From: JBCCMQ01 sp039026235
GTDB taxonomy: Bacteria; Pseudomonadota; Alphaproteobacteria; Rhodobacterales; Rhodobacteraceae
Length of the DNA: 64,000 bases
Assembly: GCA_039026235.1 (NCBI GenBank)
Contig: JBCCMQ010000001.1
Span: forward strand, 434,001 to 498,000
Reading direction: 5' to 3'
The position numbers were made by a program, and so were the translations under genes. The notes below the pieces were generated by a model, which had not been told where the DNA came from, made no database searches, and saw only the letters and a list, made by a program, of their open reading frames with translations. This document shows positions 33,138-42,404 of this stretch, piece by piece (the stretch's first letter is position 1; each line of letters opens with the position of its first letter).

Positions 33138-34790
33138 TCAGGGCGCGCCCGGAGGTGACGTGAGCTTCTCCATCACTTGATCGAGGCTAAAGCTCGCTGC
33201 CTTCTGCCTTGGCGGATACTCTTGGAAGGTCGCTAGGAATGCACCCACATATTGCTGCGCTGGCACCAGCATGTAGGCCCGATCAAGCAGCCAATCGTAG
33301 TAGGTGTTCGACGTGCGGTAGCCGCGTTCGTAGGGATCTCGCCGCAAATTGGCAATGATCGGAACACGCAGCTCGACAAGCGGTTCCATCCAGGCGCGGA
33401 ATGTGGCCCAGGACTTTTGCTCTAGGAAGGTGAGCTTCCAATCGTTCCAGCGCAGGGCCATCATGTCCCCGTCGTCAGAGAAGTAAAAGATCTCTTGGCG
33501 CGGACCCGTCTCTTCTTCACCCGTCAGGTAAGGTAGGAAGTTGTAGCCGTCGAGATGCACGCGGTAGTCGCGCCCACCGCCCACTTCGGCCACGGTGATC
33601 CCGTCCAGAAGCTCTTCTTTCACGGTCGGGCGACCCGCGGCGGCGAGGTAGGTCGGCAGCCAATCCATGTGGTGCATTATGGTGTTCGATATCGAACCTG
33701 CTTCGATCTTGCCGGGCCACCGCACCATGGACGGCACGCGCCATGCGCCTTCCCAGTTGGTGTTCTTTTCACCCCAGAAAGGCGTCATGGCCGCGTCCGG
33801 CCAGGTGTTCATATGCGGGCCGTTATCGGTCGAATAATGCACGATGGTGTTATCGGCGATGCCCAACTCATCCAGAAGGTCGAGAAACAGACCGATATGC
33901 ATATCGTGTTCGATCATCCCGGCCGTATATTCGTCAACATGGCCGCCGGCAGCTTCGTTGGCCATCGCGCGGCGTTCGTCGCTGACGTGGGTGCGGAAGT
34001 GCATGCGCGTGCCGCTCCACCAGCAGAACCACGGAATACCCTGTTCGTGCTGGGACCGGATCCAGTCGATGGCCGCGGCCGAGGTTTCGTCGTCCACCGT
34101 CTCCATGCGCTTTCTGGTCAAGGGTCCCGTGTCTTCGATCTGACCGTCGGCCGAGGACCGGATCACGCCGCGCGGGCCATAGCGCTCGCGGAACGTGCTG
34201 CCGTCTTGAAGGACCAAATCGCCGGGATAGTCTTCGTTCTCGGGCTCTTCCTCGGCGTTGAGGTGATAGAGGTTACCAAAGAACACATCAAAGCCATGGT
34301 TCGTGGGCAGGTGTTCATCCTTGTCTCCCAGGTGGTTCTTGCCGAACTGGCCGGTGGCGTAGCCTTGGGCCTTCAGAAGGCCGGCAATGGTCGGGTCCTC
34401 TTCCTGCATGCCCAGATCGGCGCCAGGCAGGCCCACCTTCGACAACCCGGTGCGGAAGACCGATTGACCCATGATGTACGAAGAACGCCCGGCAGTGCAT
34501 GATTGTTCGCCGTAGTAGTCGGTGAAGATCATACCTTCTTTGGCAACTCGGTCGATATTGGGCGTCTGGTATCCCATCATACCGAACGAGTAGGCGCTGA
34601 TATTCGTTATGCCCACGTCATCACCCCAGATAACAAGGATATTCGGGCGATCCCCGGATCCTGCGGCCGTCTGCGCCACTGCCTTGCTGGCCGTATTTGC
34701 CACAGCACCGGCAGTGCCAATCGCTGCCGCGCTCGACATAAGCAACGTGCGCCGGCTGATGCCAGTCGCCTCTTGGTTATCCTCGCTCAT
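33138..34790 (-). CDS. Cys-type sulfatase, Tat-exported
   Basis: 550 residues. Twin-arginine signal ISRRTLLMSSAAAIGTAGAV near the N-terminus predicts export of the folded protein. Sulfatase metal site WGDDVGI, formylglycine motif CTAGR at 98-102 (Cys98), GKNHLGDKDEHLPTNHGFD, and STDNGPHMNTWPD with the second metal Asp-Asn pair. The +2 residue of the FGE motif is Ala rather than the usual Pro. Immediately downstream of the FGE gene (6 bp) that would convert Cys98 to formylglycine, and upstream of the MoxR/VWA genes. Substrate is an organic sulfate, not identifiable from sequence. Confidence 0.93.
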   Translation of the reverse strand: MSEDNQEATGISRRTLLMSSAAAIGTAGAVANTASKAVAQTAAGSGDRPNILVIWGDDVGITNISAYSFGMMGYQTPNIDRVAKEGMIFTDYYGEQSCTAGRSSYIMGQSVFRTGLSKVGLPGADLGMQEEDPTIAGLLKAQGYATGQFGKNHLGDKDEHLPTNHGFDVFFGNLYHLNAEEEPENEDYPGDLVLQDGSTFRERYGPRGVIRSSADGQIEDTGPLTRKRMETVDDETSAAAIDWIRSQHEQGIPWFCWWSGTRMHFRTHVSDERRAMANEAAGGHVDEYTAGMIEHDMHIGLFLDLLDELGIADNTIVHYSTDNGPHMNTWPDAAMTPFWGEKNTNWEGAWRVPSMVRWPGKIEAGSISNTIMHHMDWLPTYLAAAGRPTVKEELLDGITVAEVGGGRDYRVHLDGYNFLPYLTGEEETGPRQEIFYFSDDGDMMALRWNDWKLTFLEQKSWATFRAWMEPLVELRVPIIANLRRDPYERGYRTSNTYYDWLLDRAYMLVPAQQYVGAFLATFQEYPPRQKAASFSLDQVMEKLTSPPGAP

Positions 34791-34796
34791 TCTGAA

Positions 34797-35759
34797 CTAC
34801 TCCTCTCCTGTTGGTTTTGGTCTGGTGATGCACCGAAATCCGATATGGCTCATCCCGGTATCGACCGGCTGGGCATGGCGCGCGGCCGGGCGGTAGCGGC
34901 GGCAGTAGGACGGCGCGCACAGAAATGAGCCGCCCTTGACGACCTTACGCGGTACCCGGATGTGCGGCGTGCGCGGATCGGCGCTATCGGCCTTGGCCGG
35001 GCCACGGGGGTTTTCCAAAGTGCAGCACGCGCCGTCATCGGTCTTTTGGGGATGGGCAGCTGCATACCAGTCGCTGGTCCACTGCCAGACGTTTCCGGCC
35101 ATATCGAAAAGCCCGTATCCGTTGGCGGGATAGGATGCGACAGGCGCCGTGCGCTCAAGTTTCTTTTTGACCTTGCTGCGCCAGGGAAAGTCACCCTGCC
35201 AGGTCTTGGCCATGATACGTCCGTCGGGCTTGAGTTTATCGCCCCAGACGAACTCTGCACCATCGAGACCACCCCGGGCGGCGAATTCCCATTCGGCTTC
35301 GGTCGGAAGCGTCTTGCCAGCCCATGCCGCATAAGCTTCGGCGTCTTCGTAGGCGATATGGACAACCGGATGATTGGCGCGGCCGCTCAGCGTACTGCCG
35401 GGACCTTCCGGATGCCGCCAGGACGCGCCGGGCACATAGGCCCACCAGTTGGTGATATCGCGCAGGTCGACCGGCCCCTTGGTCATGTGAAAGACCATGG
35501 AACCCGGTTTCAGGAGGAAGGGATCAGCACCTGGGAAATCTGCTGGATCAAGCGGCCGTTCAGCGACGGTCGCATAGCCTGTTTCCTTGACAAAGAGGTC
35601 GAAGCTCAGGTTGGTGACCGTAGCGGGGTCCATCCAGAAGCCGTCCACACGCACTTGGCGCACCGGGGCTTCATCGGCGTAATGGGCGTCGGACCCCATC
35701 CGGAACATCCCGCCTTCAATCCAGACCATCGGCGTGTCAAAACGCTCATGACTAGACAT
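34797..35759 (-). CDS. formylglycine-generating enzyme (sulfatase-modifying factor)
   Basis: 320 residues, no signal peptide, so cytoplasmic. FGE-sulfatase fold markers: MVWIEGGMFRMGSDAHYADE, PVVHIAYEDAEAYAAWAGKT, LPTEAEWEFAARGG, GLFDMAGNVWQWTSDWY. The catalytic segment KGGSFLCAPSYCRRYR retains both active-site cysteines (Cys281, Cys286), so it is predicted to be a true oxidase rather than an inactive FGE-fold protein. It oxidises the sulfatase Cys to formylglycine before Tat export, and is first in the operon, 6 bp before the sulfatase. The sulfatase at 61148-62680 has no FGE of its own nearby and may depend on this one. Confidence 0.93.
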   Translation of the reverse strand: MSSHERFDTPMVWIEGGMFRMGSDAHYADEAPVRQVRVDGFWMDPATVTNLSFDLFVKETGYATVAERPLDPADFPGADPFLLKPGSMVFHMTKGPVDLRDITNWWAYVPGASWRHPEGPGSTLSGRANHPVVHIAYEDAEAYAAWAGKTLPTEAEWEFAARGGLDGAEFVWGDKLKPDGRIMAKTWQGDFPWRSKVKKKLERTAPVASYPANGYGLFDMAGNVWQWTSDWYAAAHPQKTDDGACCTLENPRGPAKADSADPRTPHIRVPRKVVKGGSFLCAPSYCRRYRPAARHAQPVDTGMSHIGFRCITRPKPTGEE

Positions 35760-36200
35760 TTCCCACCCCGCGGATTGTCCGTCACGAACGGACTAATGGT
35801 ACCGAAAAAGACGCGTTCAGGACGTTTCAACAAACTGCCCAAAGTTTAGTCACGATCAGGCCCGTTTCACTATGATATTTTTTGCCACAGCGGAAGAAAT
35901 GTGCCGGGCCACCCATAGGTTGAAATTGCTTTAAGATAATATCATAAACTATTTTTATATATAGATAAATAATATTGAGATTTGTTTAAATCATACGGTG
36001 TTTGTATCTTGTTGCCTTCATGCAGTCCGTTTCGATCGCTACACCGACCATTCCGATTCATGCGGGGCGGGATGGTGGGCAGCCTCGGGTTGCGGTTGAT
36101 TCGCGACGCTGTGTGCCGCACCAAAAGGTTGCAAGCGGAACGCTTGGCTAAGGCATCTGTACCGGCGCCAAAGGTTGTATCCTGATGAATAGAGCGTTGA
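35760..36200. promoter_or_regulatory. 441-bp intergenic region with strongly AT-rich core, upstream of FGE-sulfatase operon
   Basis: No convincing gene. The segment 35925-36000 is very AT-rich for this genome (runs such as ATAATATCATAAACTATTTTTATATATAG), suitable for a minus-strand promoter with an UP element or for nucleoid-protein binding. Frames that happen to be open here have biased, unrecognisable composition. The opposite end borders the LysR gene stop at 36201. Confidence 0.5.
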
Positions 36201-37115
36201 TCAGTTTGAACGTATCGGGGTGGTCGCCGCCGAAAGGGCCCCGACGACCTGGCTCGCAAATTTCAAGGCCGCCACTGGAAGTGTGCGGCCGCGAAGATGT
36301 CCAAGAAATAGCTCGCCTCCGCGTACGTCGCGGTCAGCCATCGGCACAAAAGCCAGATCGGGCCGTGCAGAAGCGTTCAGTCCGACCGGAATCTGAAAGC
36401 CAATGGAATTGCCATAGGTCGCAAAGTGACGGACCATATCGAAGGAATCCGTCTCGAGAACCGGCTCAAGCCTGCGCCCAAGCCGCTGGGCTGCCAAATC
36501 CAGAAGCACCCGAACCCCGAACTGGGGCGCAGGCAGAACGAGGTTGTATTCCAGGCAATCGCGCAAACGCAAACTTTTCAGATTTGCCAGCGGATGCCCG
36601 GCCGCCATGACCGCCATAACCGGTTGGTGGATCGCGTGCAGAACTTCGAAATCCACCATGTGGACCGGCTCGAAGACCAGGGCCAGGTCGCTTTCAAAGT
36701 TGGACAGGTCCCGTTCCGCCTGAATCCGATCCCGCACGTTCACTGTGAATGTCACATCGGGAAATTCAGCCCGGTACTTTGATATTTCGCGCGGCAGAAA
36801 GTATGGCAGCAATGCCTGGGAACAGGCGATTTTCACGTGACCGCGGCGAATGCCTGACAAATCTGCGACCTGACTGTGCACCCGCGCCAGATCCTGCCGC
36901 TGCGTGCGAATGTGGTGCAAAAGCAATTCGCCAGCAGGATTGAGCCGCATACCCCGCGGCAAGCGTTCAAAAATCTCGGATCCAAATTCCTCTTCGAATG
37001 CCTGGATTCTTCGGTTCAGCGCCGAGGCCGTGATGTTGGTGTCTTCGGCCGCCCTGCGGATCGAACCGGACCGGTGAACGGCTTCGATCATGTCATAGAT
37101 CAAAAAGTATCGCAC
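36201..37115 (-). CDS. LysR-family transcriptional regulator
   Basis: 304 residues. N-terminal winged HTH (GSIRRAAEDTNITASALNRR), followed by a LysR substrate-binding domain with GHVKIACSQALLPYFLPREI and MAVMAAGHPLANLKSLRL. It is divergent from the peptide-type ABC transporter operon across 109 bp, the classical arrangement of a LysR gene and its target. The effector is likely the transported compound or a product of the amidase (inference). Confidence 0.9.
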   Translation of the reverse strand: MRYFLIYDMIEAVHRSGSIRRAAEDTNITASALNRRIQAFEEEFGSEIFERLPRGMRLNPAGELLLHHIRTQRQDLARVHSQVADLSGIRRGHVKIACSQALLPYFLPREISKYRAEFPDVTFTVNVRDRIQAERDLSNFESDLALVFEPVHMVDFEVLHAIHQPVMAVMAAGHPLANLKSLRLRDCLEYNLVLPAPQFGVRVLLDLAAQRLGRRLEPVLETDSFDMVRHFATYGNSIGFQIPVGLNASARPDLAFVPMADRDVRGGELFLGHLRGRTLPVAALKFASQVVGALSAATTPIRSN

Positions 37116-37224
37116 TTAACGCTGCATTTTTTGCATCACTCTGCTTCACTATTAGCATTTGTTTGCAGCGCTGGCGAGGCGCAAACAGGGCATCAAGTCC
37201 TATTCTGCTCGCAAAGGAAATGCC
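37116..37224. promoter_or_regulatory. divergent promoter region LysR / ABC transporter
   Basis: 109 bp between the LysR gene and the binding-protein gene. It contains TTTTTTGCATCACTCTGCTTCACTATTAGCA-like AT-rich sequence split over 37125-37160, with a partial inverted repeat TGCATCACTCTGC. The plus side ends in GCAAAGGAAATGCC before the ATG at 37225. Probable LysR binding site; exact operator not determined. Confidence 0.5.
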
Positions 37225-38847
37225 ATGACCATGACCTCCCGAAGAACATTTCTGAAACTTACCGGAGGCACCGCAGGCGCGGCGATGCTTCCCTTTCTGA
37301 GAGTGCTGCCCGCCGATGCGGCGACGGGAGGAACGATTGTCGTGGTCTCGGGCCAGACCATCAACAGCCTGGATCTGCATCGGACCGGCACCAACCGCGC
37401 GTCGTATCAGGTTGCCGTCAATTGCTACGACCGGCTGGTCAGTTTCGGCACAAAGAACGCGCCTGGCGGCGGTCTTTCCTACGACTATTCAGTGATTGAG
37501 CCAGAACTGGCCGAGAGCTGGACAGCCTCGGAAGATGGCCTGACCCTGACATTTAAGCTGAAATCAGATGCCACATTCTGGGACGGGCGCAAGGTGACAG
37601 CGGCCGATGTGAAATGGTCGTTCGACCGTGCCGTGTCGGCCGGAGGATTTCCGACCGTGCAGATGAAGGCTGGGGGTCTGGAACGGCCGGATCAGTTTGA
37701 AGCGGTCGACGAAGAGACTTTTGTCATCAAGCTGGACAAGCCATCCAAGCTGACAATTCCCGATCTTGCGGTGCCGGTGCCTTTTATCATCAATGCGGAA
37801 GTGGCAAAATCCAAGGCCACGGCGGACGACCCTTGGGCAATGGAATACCTTCATACGACGCCGGCGGGTTCGGGCGCGTTCAAGGTGGTGCGCTGGGATC
37901 AGGGCCAACAGCTTGTCTATGAACGCAATGACGCCTGGGTGGGCGGCCCGTTGCCAAGCTTCGAGCGCGTCATCGTCCGCGAGGTGCCAAGTACCGCCAC
38001 ACGACGCGCATTGATCGAACGAGGCGATGTGCAGATGTCCTTCAATATTCCGAACAAGGACGCAGCGGAGCTTGATGCGCTTGACGGTGTCGACGTCTTT
38101 TCCACGCCCATTGAGAATTGCATCCATTGTCTTTGTCCGAATTTCAGCTTCGAGCCGTTTCAGGACGCCAATGTGCGCAAGGCGCTGGCCTATGCCATTC
38201 CCTATGAAGCAATCTTCCAGACCGCAGCCTATGGGCGCGGTGCGCCGATGTGGGGTGGCGAGGCCGACATCAACGACACCGCTTGGCCGCGGAAATCTCC
38301 CTACATGACGGACATGGCCAAGGCGAAGGAACACATGGCTGCATCAGGGTTCTCATCGGGTTTTGAAGTACCCTTGTCGATCAGCCTCGGACTGGCCGAC
38401 TGGATGGAGCCCACGGCGCTGTTGCTGCAAGAGGCATTTGGCGAAATTGGCATTAAAGCCGAGGTCGAGAAAATACCGGGCGCAAACTGGCGCACCGCGG
38501 CCCTGGTCGAAAAGCGTCTGCCCCTGCATCTTGAAAACTTTGGCGGCTGGCTCAATACGCCCGATTACTACTTCTTCTGGGCCTACAAGAACGGTCATCT
38601 GTTCAATTCTTCCAATTACCTCAATGAAGAGATCGAGAAACTGGTTGACGATACGCTGCATATTCCGATGGACGATCCGGCCTATGCCCCCAACATCAAA
38701 CGGATGTTCGAGATCGCTTTCGAGGACTTGCCGCGCATCCCCTTGTGGCAGCCGGCGCTAAATGTGGCGATGAACGGGGCGCAGGGTTACGAATTCTGGT
38801 TCCACCGTCAGCTGGACGTCCGTCCGCTGACCTCAGCCAGCGCGTAA
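37225..38847 (+). CDS. peptide/nickel-type ABC transporter substrate-binding protein (family 5), Tat signal
   Basis: 540 residues from MTMTSRRTFLKLTGGTAG, a twin-arginine signal followed by a hydrophobic stretch and Ala-rich cleavage site near DAATGG. SBP family 5 markers: LAESWTASEDGLTLTFKLKS, ATFWDGRKVTAADVKWSFDR, GSGAFKVVRWDQGQ and VRKALAYAIPYEAI. An in-frame TTG further upstream is unlikely given the good ribosome-binding site here. The stop overlaps the permease start (TAATG). Family members bind oligopeptides, opines, nickel chelates or small N-compounds; the downstream allophanate hydrolase hints at a urea-derived ligand. Confidence 0.92.
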   Translation: MTMTSRRTFLKLTGGTAGAAMLPFLRVLPADAATGGTIVVVSGQTINSLDLHRTGTNRASYQVAVNCYDRLVSFGTKNAPGGGLSYDYSVIEPELAESWTASEDGLTLTFKLKSDATFWDGRKVTAADVKWSFDRAVSAGGFPTVQMKAGGLERPDQFEAVDEETFVIKLDKPSKLTIPDLAVPVPFIINAEVAKSKATADDPWAMEYLHTTPAGSGAFKVVRWDQGQQLVYERNDAWVGGPLPSFERVIVREVPSTATRRALIERGDVQMSFNIPNKDAAELDALDGVDVFSTPIENCIHCLCPNFSFEPFQDANVRKALAYAIPYEAIFQTAAYGRGAPMWGGEADINDTAWPRKSPYMTDMAKAKEHMAASGFSSGFEVPLSISLGLADWMEPTALLLQEAFGEIGIKAEVEKIPGANWRTAALVEKRLPLHLENFGGWLNTPDYYFFWAYKNGHLFNSSNYLNEEIEKLVDDTLHIPMDDPAYAPNIKRMFEIAFEDLPRIPLWQPALNVAMNGAQGYEFWFHRQLDVRPLTSASA

Positions 38848-39866
38848 TGGGCGCCCGAACAAGAATGAGCCTGGGCCGGTTGGCCCAGGCAATCCCGGTG
38901 GTTGCGGGGGTCGTCGTGATATCCTTTCTGCTAACCCGCGCTTTGCCGGGGGACCCGGCGGCCTATTTCGCGGGCCCGGCTGCGGATGAGGCATCCATTG
39001 CCGAAATCCGAGAGGCTTTGGGCCTGGACAAACCGCTTCTCCAACAGTTTTTCCTATATGTTAGAGATCTTGCCCGTGGCGATCTGGGCACGTCCCTGAC
39101 GACGGGCCAAGCGGTGACGGCCGATCTAGCGGCGCGGCTTCCGGCGTCTCTGGAACTGACGTTGGTGGCCTTGATCCTGTCCTGCGCGATTGCGATCCCC
39201 TTGGGCGTGCTTGCGGCAACACGTCCCGGCAGTTGGGTCGATCACCTTTGCCGTATTCTGGTGACGGCCGGTGTTTCGATGCCCACGTTCTTTACCGGTA
39301 TCGTGCTGATCTACGTCTTCTATTATCTTGCTGGGATTGCCCCGTCGCCCCTGGGCCGGCTTGATTTCTTTTACCTTTCCCCACCCCACGTAACCGGTTT
39401 CTACCTGATTGACGCCGCATTCGCCGGTGACTGGGAAACCTGGTTGGGTGCACTTAAGCAACTGATCCTTCCATCGCTGACGCTCGCGCTGTTCACACTG
39501 GCGCCGATTGCCCGGATGACGCGGGCCGCGATGCTGTCGGCGCTGTCATCGGACTTTATCCGCACGGCCCGGGCCGCAGGCCTTGGAAGCCGCAAGGTCC
39601 TCTACACTTACGCTTTCCGCAACGCGCTTTTGCCGGTTGTGACCACGCTCGGTATGGTCTTTTCATTCACATTGGGCGCCAACGTACTGGTGGAGAAGGT
39701 ATTTGCCTGGCCTGGTATCGGCTCTTACGCGGTCGAGGCTTTGGTGGTGTCGGACTATGCCGCCGTGCAGGGTTTTGTTCTGGCCATGGCGCTCCTTTTC
39801 GTCGCGCTGAACCTTGTAATCGATATTGCCTATGCGCTGATTGATCCCCGCATCGGACTGAATTGA
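38847..39866 (+). CDS. ABC transporter permease, DppB/OppB type
   Basis: 339 residues from MGARTRMSLGRLAQAIPV; a second ATG six codons later is equally plausible. N-terminal helix AIPVVAGVVVISFLLTRALP followed by the conserved PGDPA, then LGLDKPLLQQFFLYVRD, RGDLGTSL, and the EAA loop FIRTARAAGLGSRKVLYTYA. C-terminal VFAWPGIGSYAVEA is typical of OppB-type permeases. Overlaps both neighbours by a few bases. Confidence 0.93.
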   Translation: MGARTRMSLGRLAQAIPVVAGVVVISFLLTRALPGDPAAYFAGPAADEASIAEIREALGLDKPLLQQFFLYVRDLARGDLGTSLTTGQAVTADLAARLPASLELTLVALILSCAIAIPLGVLAATRPGSWVDHLCRILVTAGVSMPTFFTGIVLIYVFYYLAGIAPSPLGRLDFFYLSPPHVTGFYLIDAAFAGDWETWLGALKQLILPSLTLALFTLAPIARMTRAAMLSALSSDFIRTARAAGLGSRKVLYTYAFRNALLPVVTTLGMVFSFTLGANVLVEKVFAWPGIGSYAVEALVVSDYAAVQGFVLAMALLFVALNLVIDIAYALIDPRIGLN

Positions 39867-40756
39867 TGGCGGATATGGCGATGGCACCGGAAAAAGGCGG
39901 GCGACGAAAGGGTGACACAACTTTCGGACACATCGCCTATGTGCTGAAGGACAATCCGGTCACTATGCTGGCCTTTGCCATGCTGGCCTTCTTTCTGGGC
40001 TGTGCGATTTTCGGTCCATATCTCGTTCCCTACGATCCGCTCGCCACAAATGCAGCACGCGCGTTAGAACCGCCGAGCTTGGATTACTGGTTCGGCACCG
40101 ATAATCTCGGCCGCGACGTGTTCAGCCGGGTCATTGTGGCGACCCGTCTCGATCTGACCATCTCTGTCGCTGCGGTGGCGCTGAGCTTTGTAATCGGCTC
40201 GATACTCGGCTCGGTGGCTGGCTATTGGGGGGGATGGCTAGACGCAGTTCTTAACCGTTTTCTCGACACTATCATGGCGTTTCCGCTGTTTGTGCTGGCC
40301 ATGGGGGTCGTTGCGGCCCTAGGCAACACGGTTGAGAACATCATTTACGCGACGGCAATCATCAACATTCCGTTCTACGCGCGCCTTGTGCGGGCCGAGG
40401 TCAATATCCGTCGCAGTGCGGGCTTTGCGCAGGCCGCGAAACTCTCTGGTAACGGCGACCTGCGCGTGCTTGCCTTTCACATCTTTCCAAATGCGCTGCC
40501 GCCAATGATGGTTCAGGTTTCCCTGAATCTTGGCTGGGCCATCCTGAATGCCGCCGGTCTCAGCTTCATCGGCCTTGGTGTGAGACCACCAACCCCAGAA
40601 TGGGGGATCATGGTGGCCGAGGGGGCGAATTTTATCGTCTCGGGCGAATGGTGGCTTGCCGTCTTTCCCGGCCTTTGGCTGATGCTTGCTGTCTTCACCT
40701 TCAACTTGCTCGGTGACGGGCTGCGCGACATTGTTGATCCGCGCAAGAGGACATGA
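39866..40756 (+). CDS. ABC transporter permease, DppC/OppC type
   Basis: 296 residues, ATG at 39866 overlapping the previous TGA. N-terminal OppC-like region with MLAFAMLAFFLGCAIFGPYL and the conserved FGTDNLGRDVFSRV, then permease core with EAA loop SAGFAQAAKLSGNGDLRV and C-terminal FTFNLLGDGLRDIVDPRKR. Pairs with the DppB-type permease to form the membrane channel. Confidence 0.94.
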   Translation: MADMAMAPEKGGRRKGDTTFGHIAYVLKDNPVTMLAFAMLAFFLGCAIFGPYLVPYDPLATNAARALEPPSLDYWFGTDNLGRDVFSRVIVATRLDLTISVAAVALSFVIGSILGSVAGYWGGWLDAVLNRFLDTIMAFPLFVLAMGVVAALGNTVENIIYATAIINIPFYARLVRAEVNIRRSAGFAQAAKLSGNGDLRVLAFHIFPNALPPMMVQVSLNLGWAILNAAGLSFIGLGVRPPTPEWGIMVAEGANFIVSGEWWLAVFPGLWLMLAVFTFNLLGDGLRDIVDPRKRT

Positions 40757-40759
40757 CCT

Positions 40760-42388
40760 GTGTTGTCGATTAACGATCTTTCCGTGGCTTTCCGAACCCG
40801 TAAGGGTGAAGTGAACGCCGTGCGCGGCATTTCGTTTGAGGTCGCAAAGGGCGAGACGCTGGGCATTGTCGGCGAAAGCGGTTCAGGCAAGTCCGTTACA
40901 TCCTACGCGCTGATGCGCATTCTTGACGCCGGTGGTGAGATCCGCGCGGGCGAAGTTGCCTATGGCGGGATCAACCTGTCCTCGGCCTCTGAGCGGGATA
41001 TGCGCGACATCCGAGGGCGCGAGATTTCAATGATATTTCAGAACCCGCGGGCGGCGCTGAACCCGATCCGCCGGGTGGGCCATCAGATCGAGGATGTCCT
41101 GATCCGCCACGCGCAGGCCACCCGCCAGAATGCCCGCGCGAAGGCCATCGAAGCGCTGGAAGCGGTCAAGATCAATGACGCCGAAGCGCGCTTTGACGCC
41201 TATCCCTTTGAGCTCTCGGGTGGCATGTGCCAGCGGGTCGTGATTGCGATTGCCCTAGCCTGCAACCCGCGTCTGCTGATCGCGGACGAGCCGACCACGG
41301 GGCTGGACATCACGACCCAGAAGGCCGTGATGGATCTGGTCGGTGAACTGACAGCTGAGCGTGGTATGAGCATGATCCTGATTACCCATGATCTGGGTCT
41401 TGCGTCGCAGTACTGCGACCGGATTGTCGTTATGAAGGATGGCGAGATCGTGGAAGCAGGCGCGCCGCGCGCGCTTTTCACCGATCCGCAGCATGCCTAT
41501 ACACGCAAGCTGGTCGACGCGACGCCGCGCATCGGGGCCAGTATTCGCGCGCTTCTGCCGCCCGATCTTCGCGCTGCCGAGCCCGTCTATAAGGTGGCTG
41601 ACCAACCGCTTCTGAATGTGCAGGATCTGGTCAAAACCTATGTCGGCAAGACAGGGATCGTTCAGGCCGTAAAGGGTGTCTCGTTTCAGATTAAGGCGGG
41701 GCAATCCCTGGGCCTTGTGGGTGAATCAGGAAGCGGCAAGTCGACCACGTCAGAAATGATCGTCAGGCTTCAGGATCCCACGTCCGGAAGCATCGTTTTT
41801 GATGGGCAGGACATCGCTGCCACGCCGTCGAGCAAATTCATGCGCCATCCCGTCCGGCGCGACATTCAGATGGTGTTTCAGGACGCCACGGACAGCCTGA
41901 ACCCTCGGGATAACGCGGCTTCGGCAATCGCCGAGCCCTTAGCGCGCATCGATGGGCTGAGGGGCGCAAGACTCAACGCGCGTGTTTCGGAACTGGCCGA
42001 ACTTGTGGGACTGCCCCAGCCCCTGCTCAGCCGCTTTCCGCACCAGCTTTCCGGCGGGCAGAAGGCGCGCGTGGGTATCGCAAGGGCGATCGCGCTGGAA
42101 CCCAAGCTATTGATCCTCGACGAGCCCACGGCGGCGCTGGATGTGTCGATCCAGGCACTCGTACTGAACCTGCTTGTCGATCTGCGCGCCCAGCTTGGCA
42201 TGTCGTACTTCTTTGTGAGTCACGATCTGAACGTGGTGCGTCTTTTGTGCGACGAGGTCCTGGTCATGCGTCAGGGCGAGTTCGTCGAGAGTGGTCCAGC
42301 AGCACAGGTGATGGCCAACCCATCCCATTCGTACACCCGCACGCTCGTCTCTGCAGCGCCCCAACCCCCCACTCCTGCGGCCGCTTAA
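40760..42388 (+). CDS. ABC transporter ATP-binding protein, fused DppD-DppF
   Basis: 542 residues, GTG start 3 bp after the permease stop. Two complete ABC ATPase domains. Domain 1 has Walker A GESGSGKSV, signature LSGGMCQRVVIAIALACNPR and Walker B LLIADEPTTGLD. Domain 2 (about 285-540) has GESGSGKST, LSGGQKARVGIARAI and LLILDEPTAALD. Each is followed by an oligopeptide-type C-terminal extension (DPQHAYTRKLVDA and NPSHSYTRTLVSA). Completes a four-gene importer. Confidence 0.94.
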   Translation: MLSINDLSVAFRTRKGEVNAVRGISFEVAKGETLGIVGESGSGKSVTSYALMRILDAGGEIRAGEVAYGGINLSSASERDMRDIRGREISMIFQNPRAALNPIRRVGHQIEDVLIRHAQATRQNARAKAIEALEAVKINDAEARFDAYPFELSGGMCQRVVIAIALACNPRLLIADEPTTGLDITTQKAVMDLVGELTAERGMSMILITHDLGLASQYCDRIVVMKDGEIVEAGAPRALFTDPQHAYTRKLVDATPRIGASIRALLPPDLRAAEPVYKVADQPLLNVQDLVKTYVGKTGIVQAVKGVSFQIKAGQSLGLVGESGSGKSTTSEMIVRLQDPTSGSIVFDGQDIAATPSSKFMRHPVRRDIQMVFQDATDSLNPRDNAASAIAEPLARIDGLRGARLNARVSELAELVGLPQPLLSRFPHQLSGGQKARVGIARAIALEPKLLILDEPTAALDVSIQALVLNLLVDLRAQLGMSYFFVSHDLNVVRLLCDEVLVMRQGEFVESGPAAQVMANPSHSYTRTLVSAAPQPPTPAAA

Positions 42389-42404
42389 GTTAGGAAGACC
42401 CAAG

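Noticed and set aside
33138..35759. The FGE-fold protein as an inactive or unrelated FGE-sulfatase-domain protein
   Set aside because: Both active-site cysteines (Cys281, Cys286) are present and the gene directly precedes a Cys-type sulfatase.
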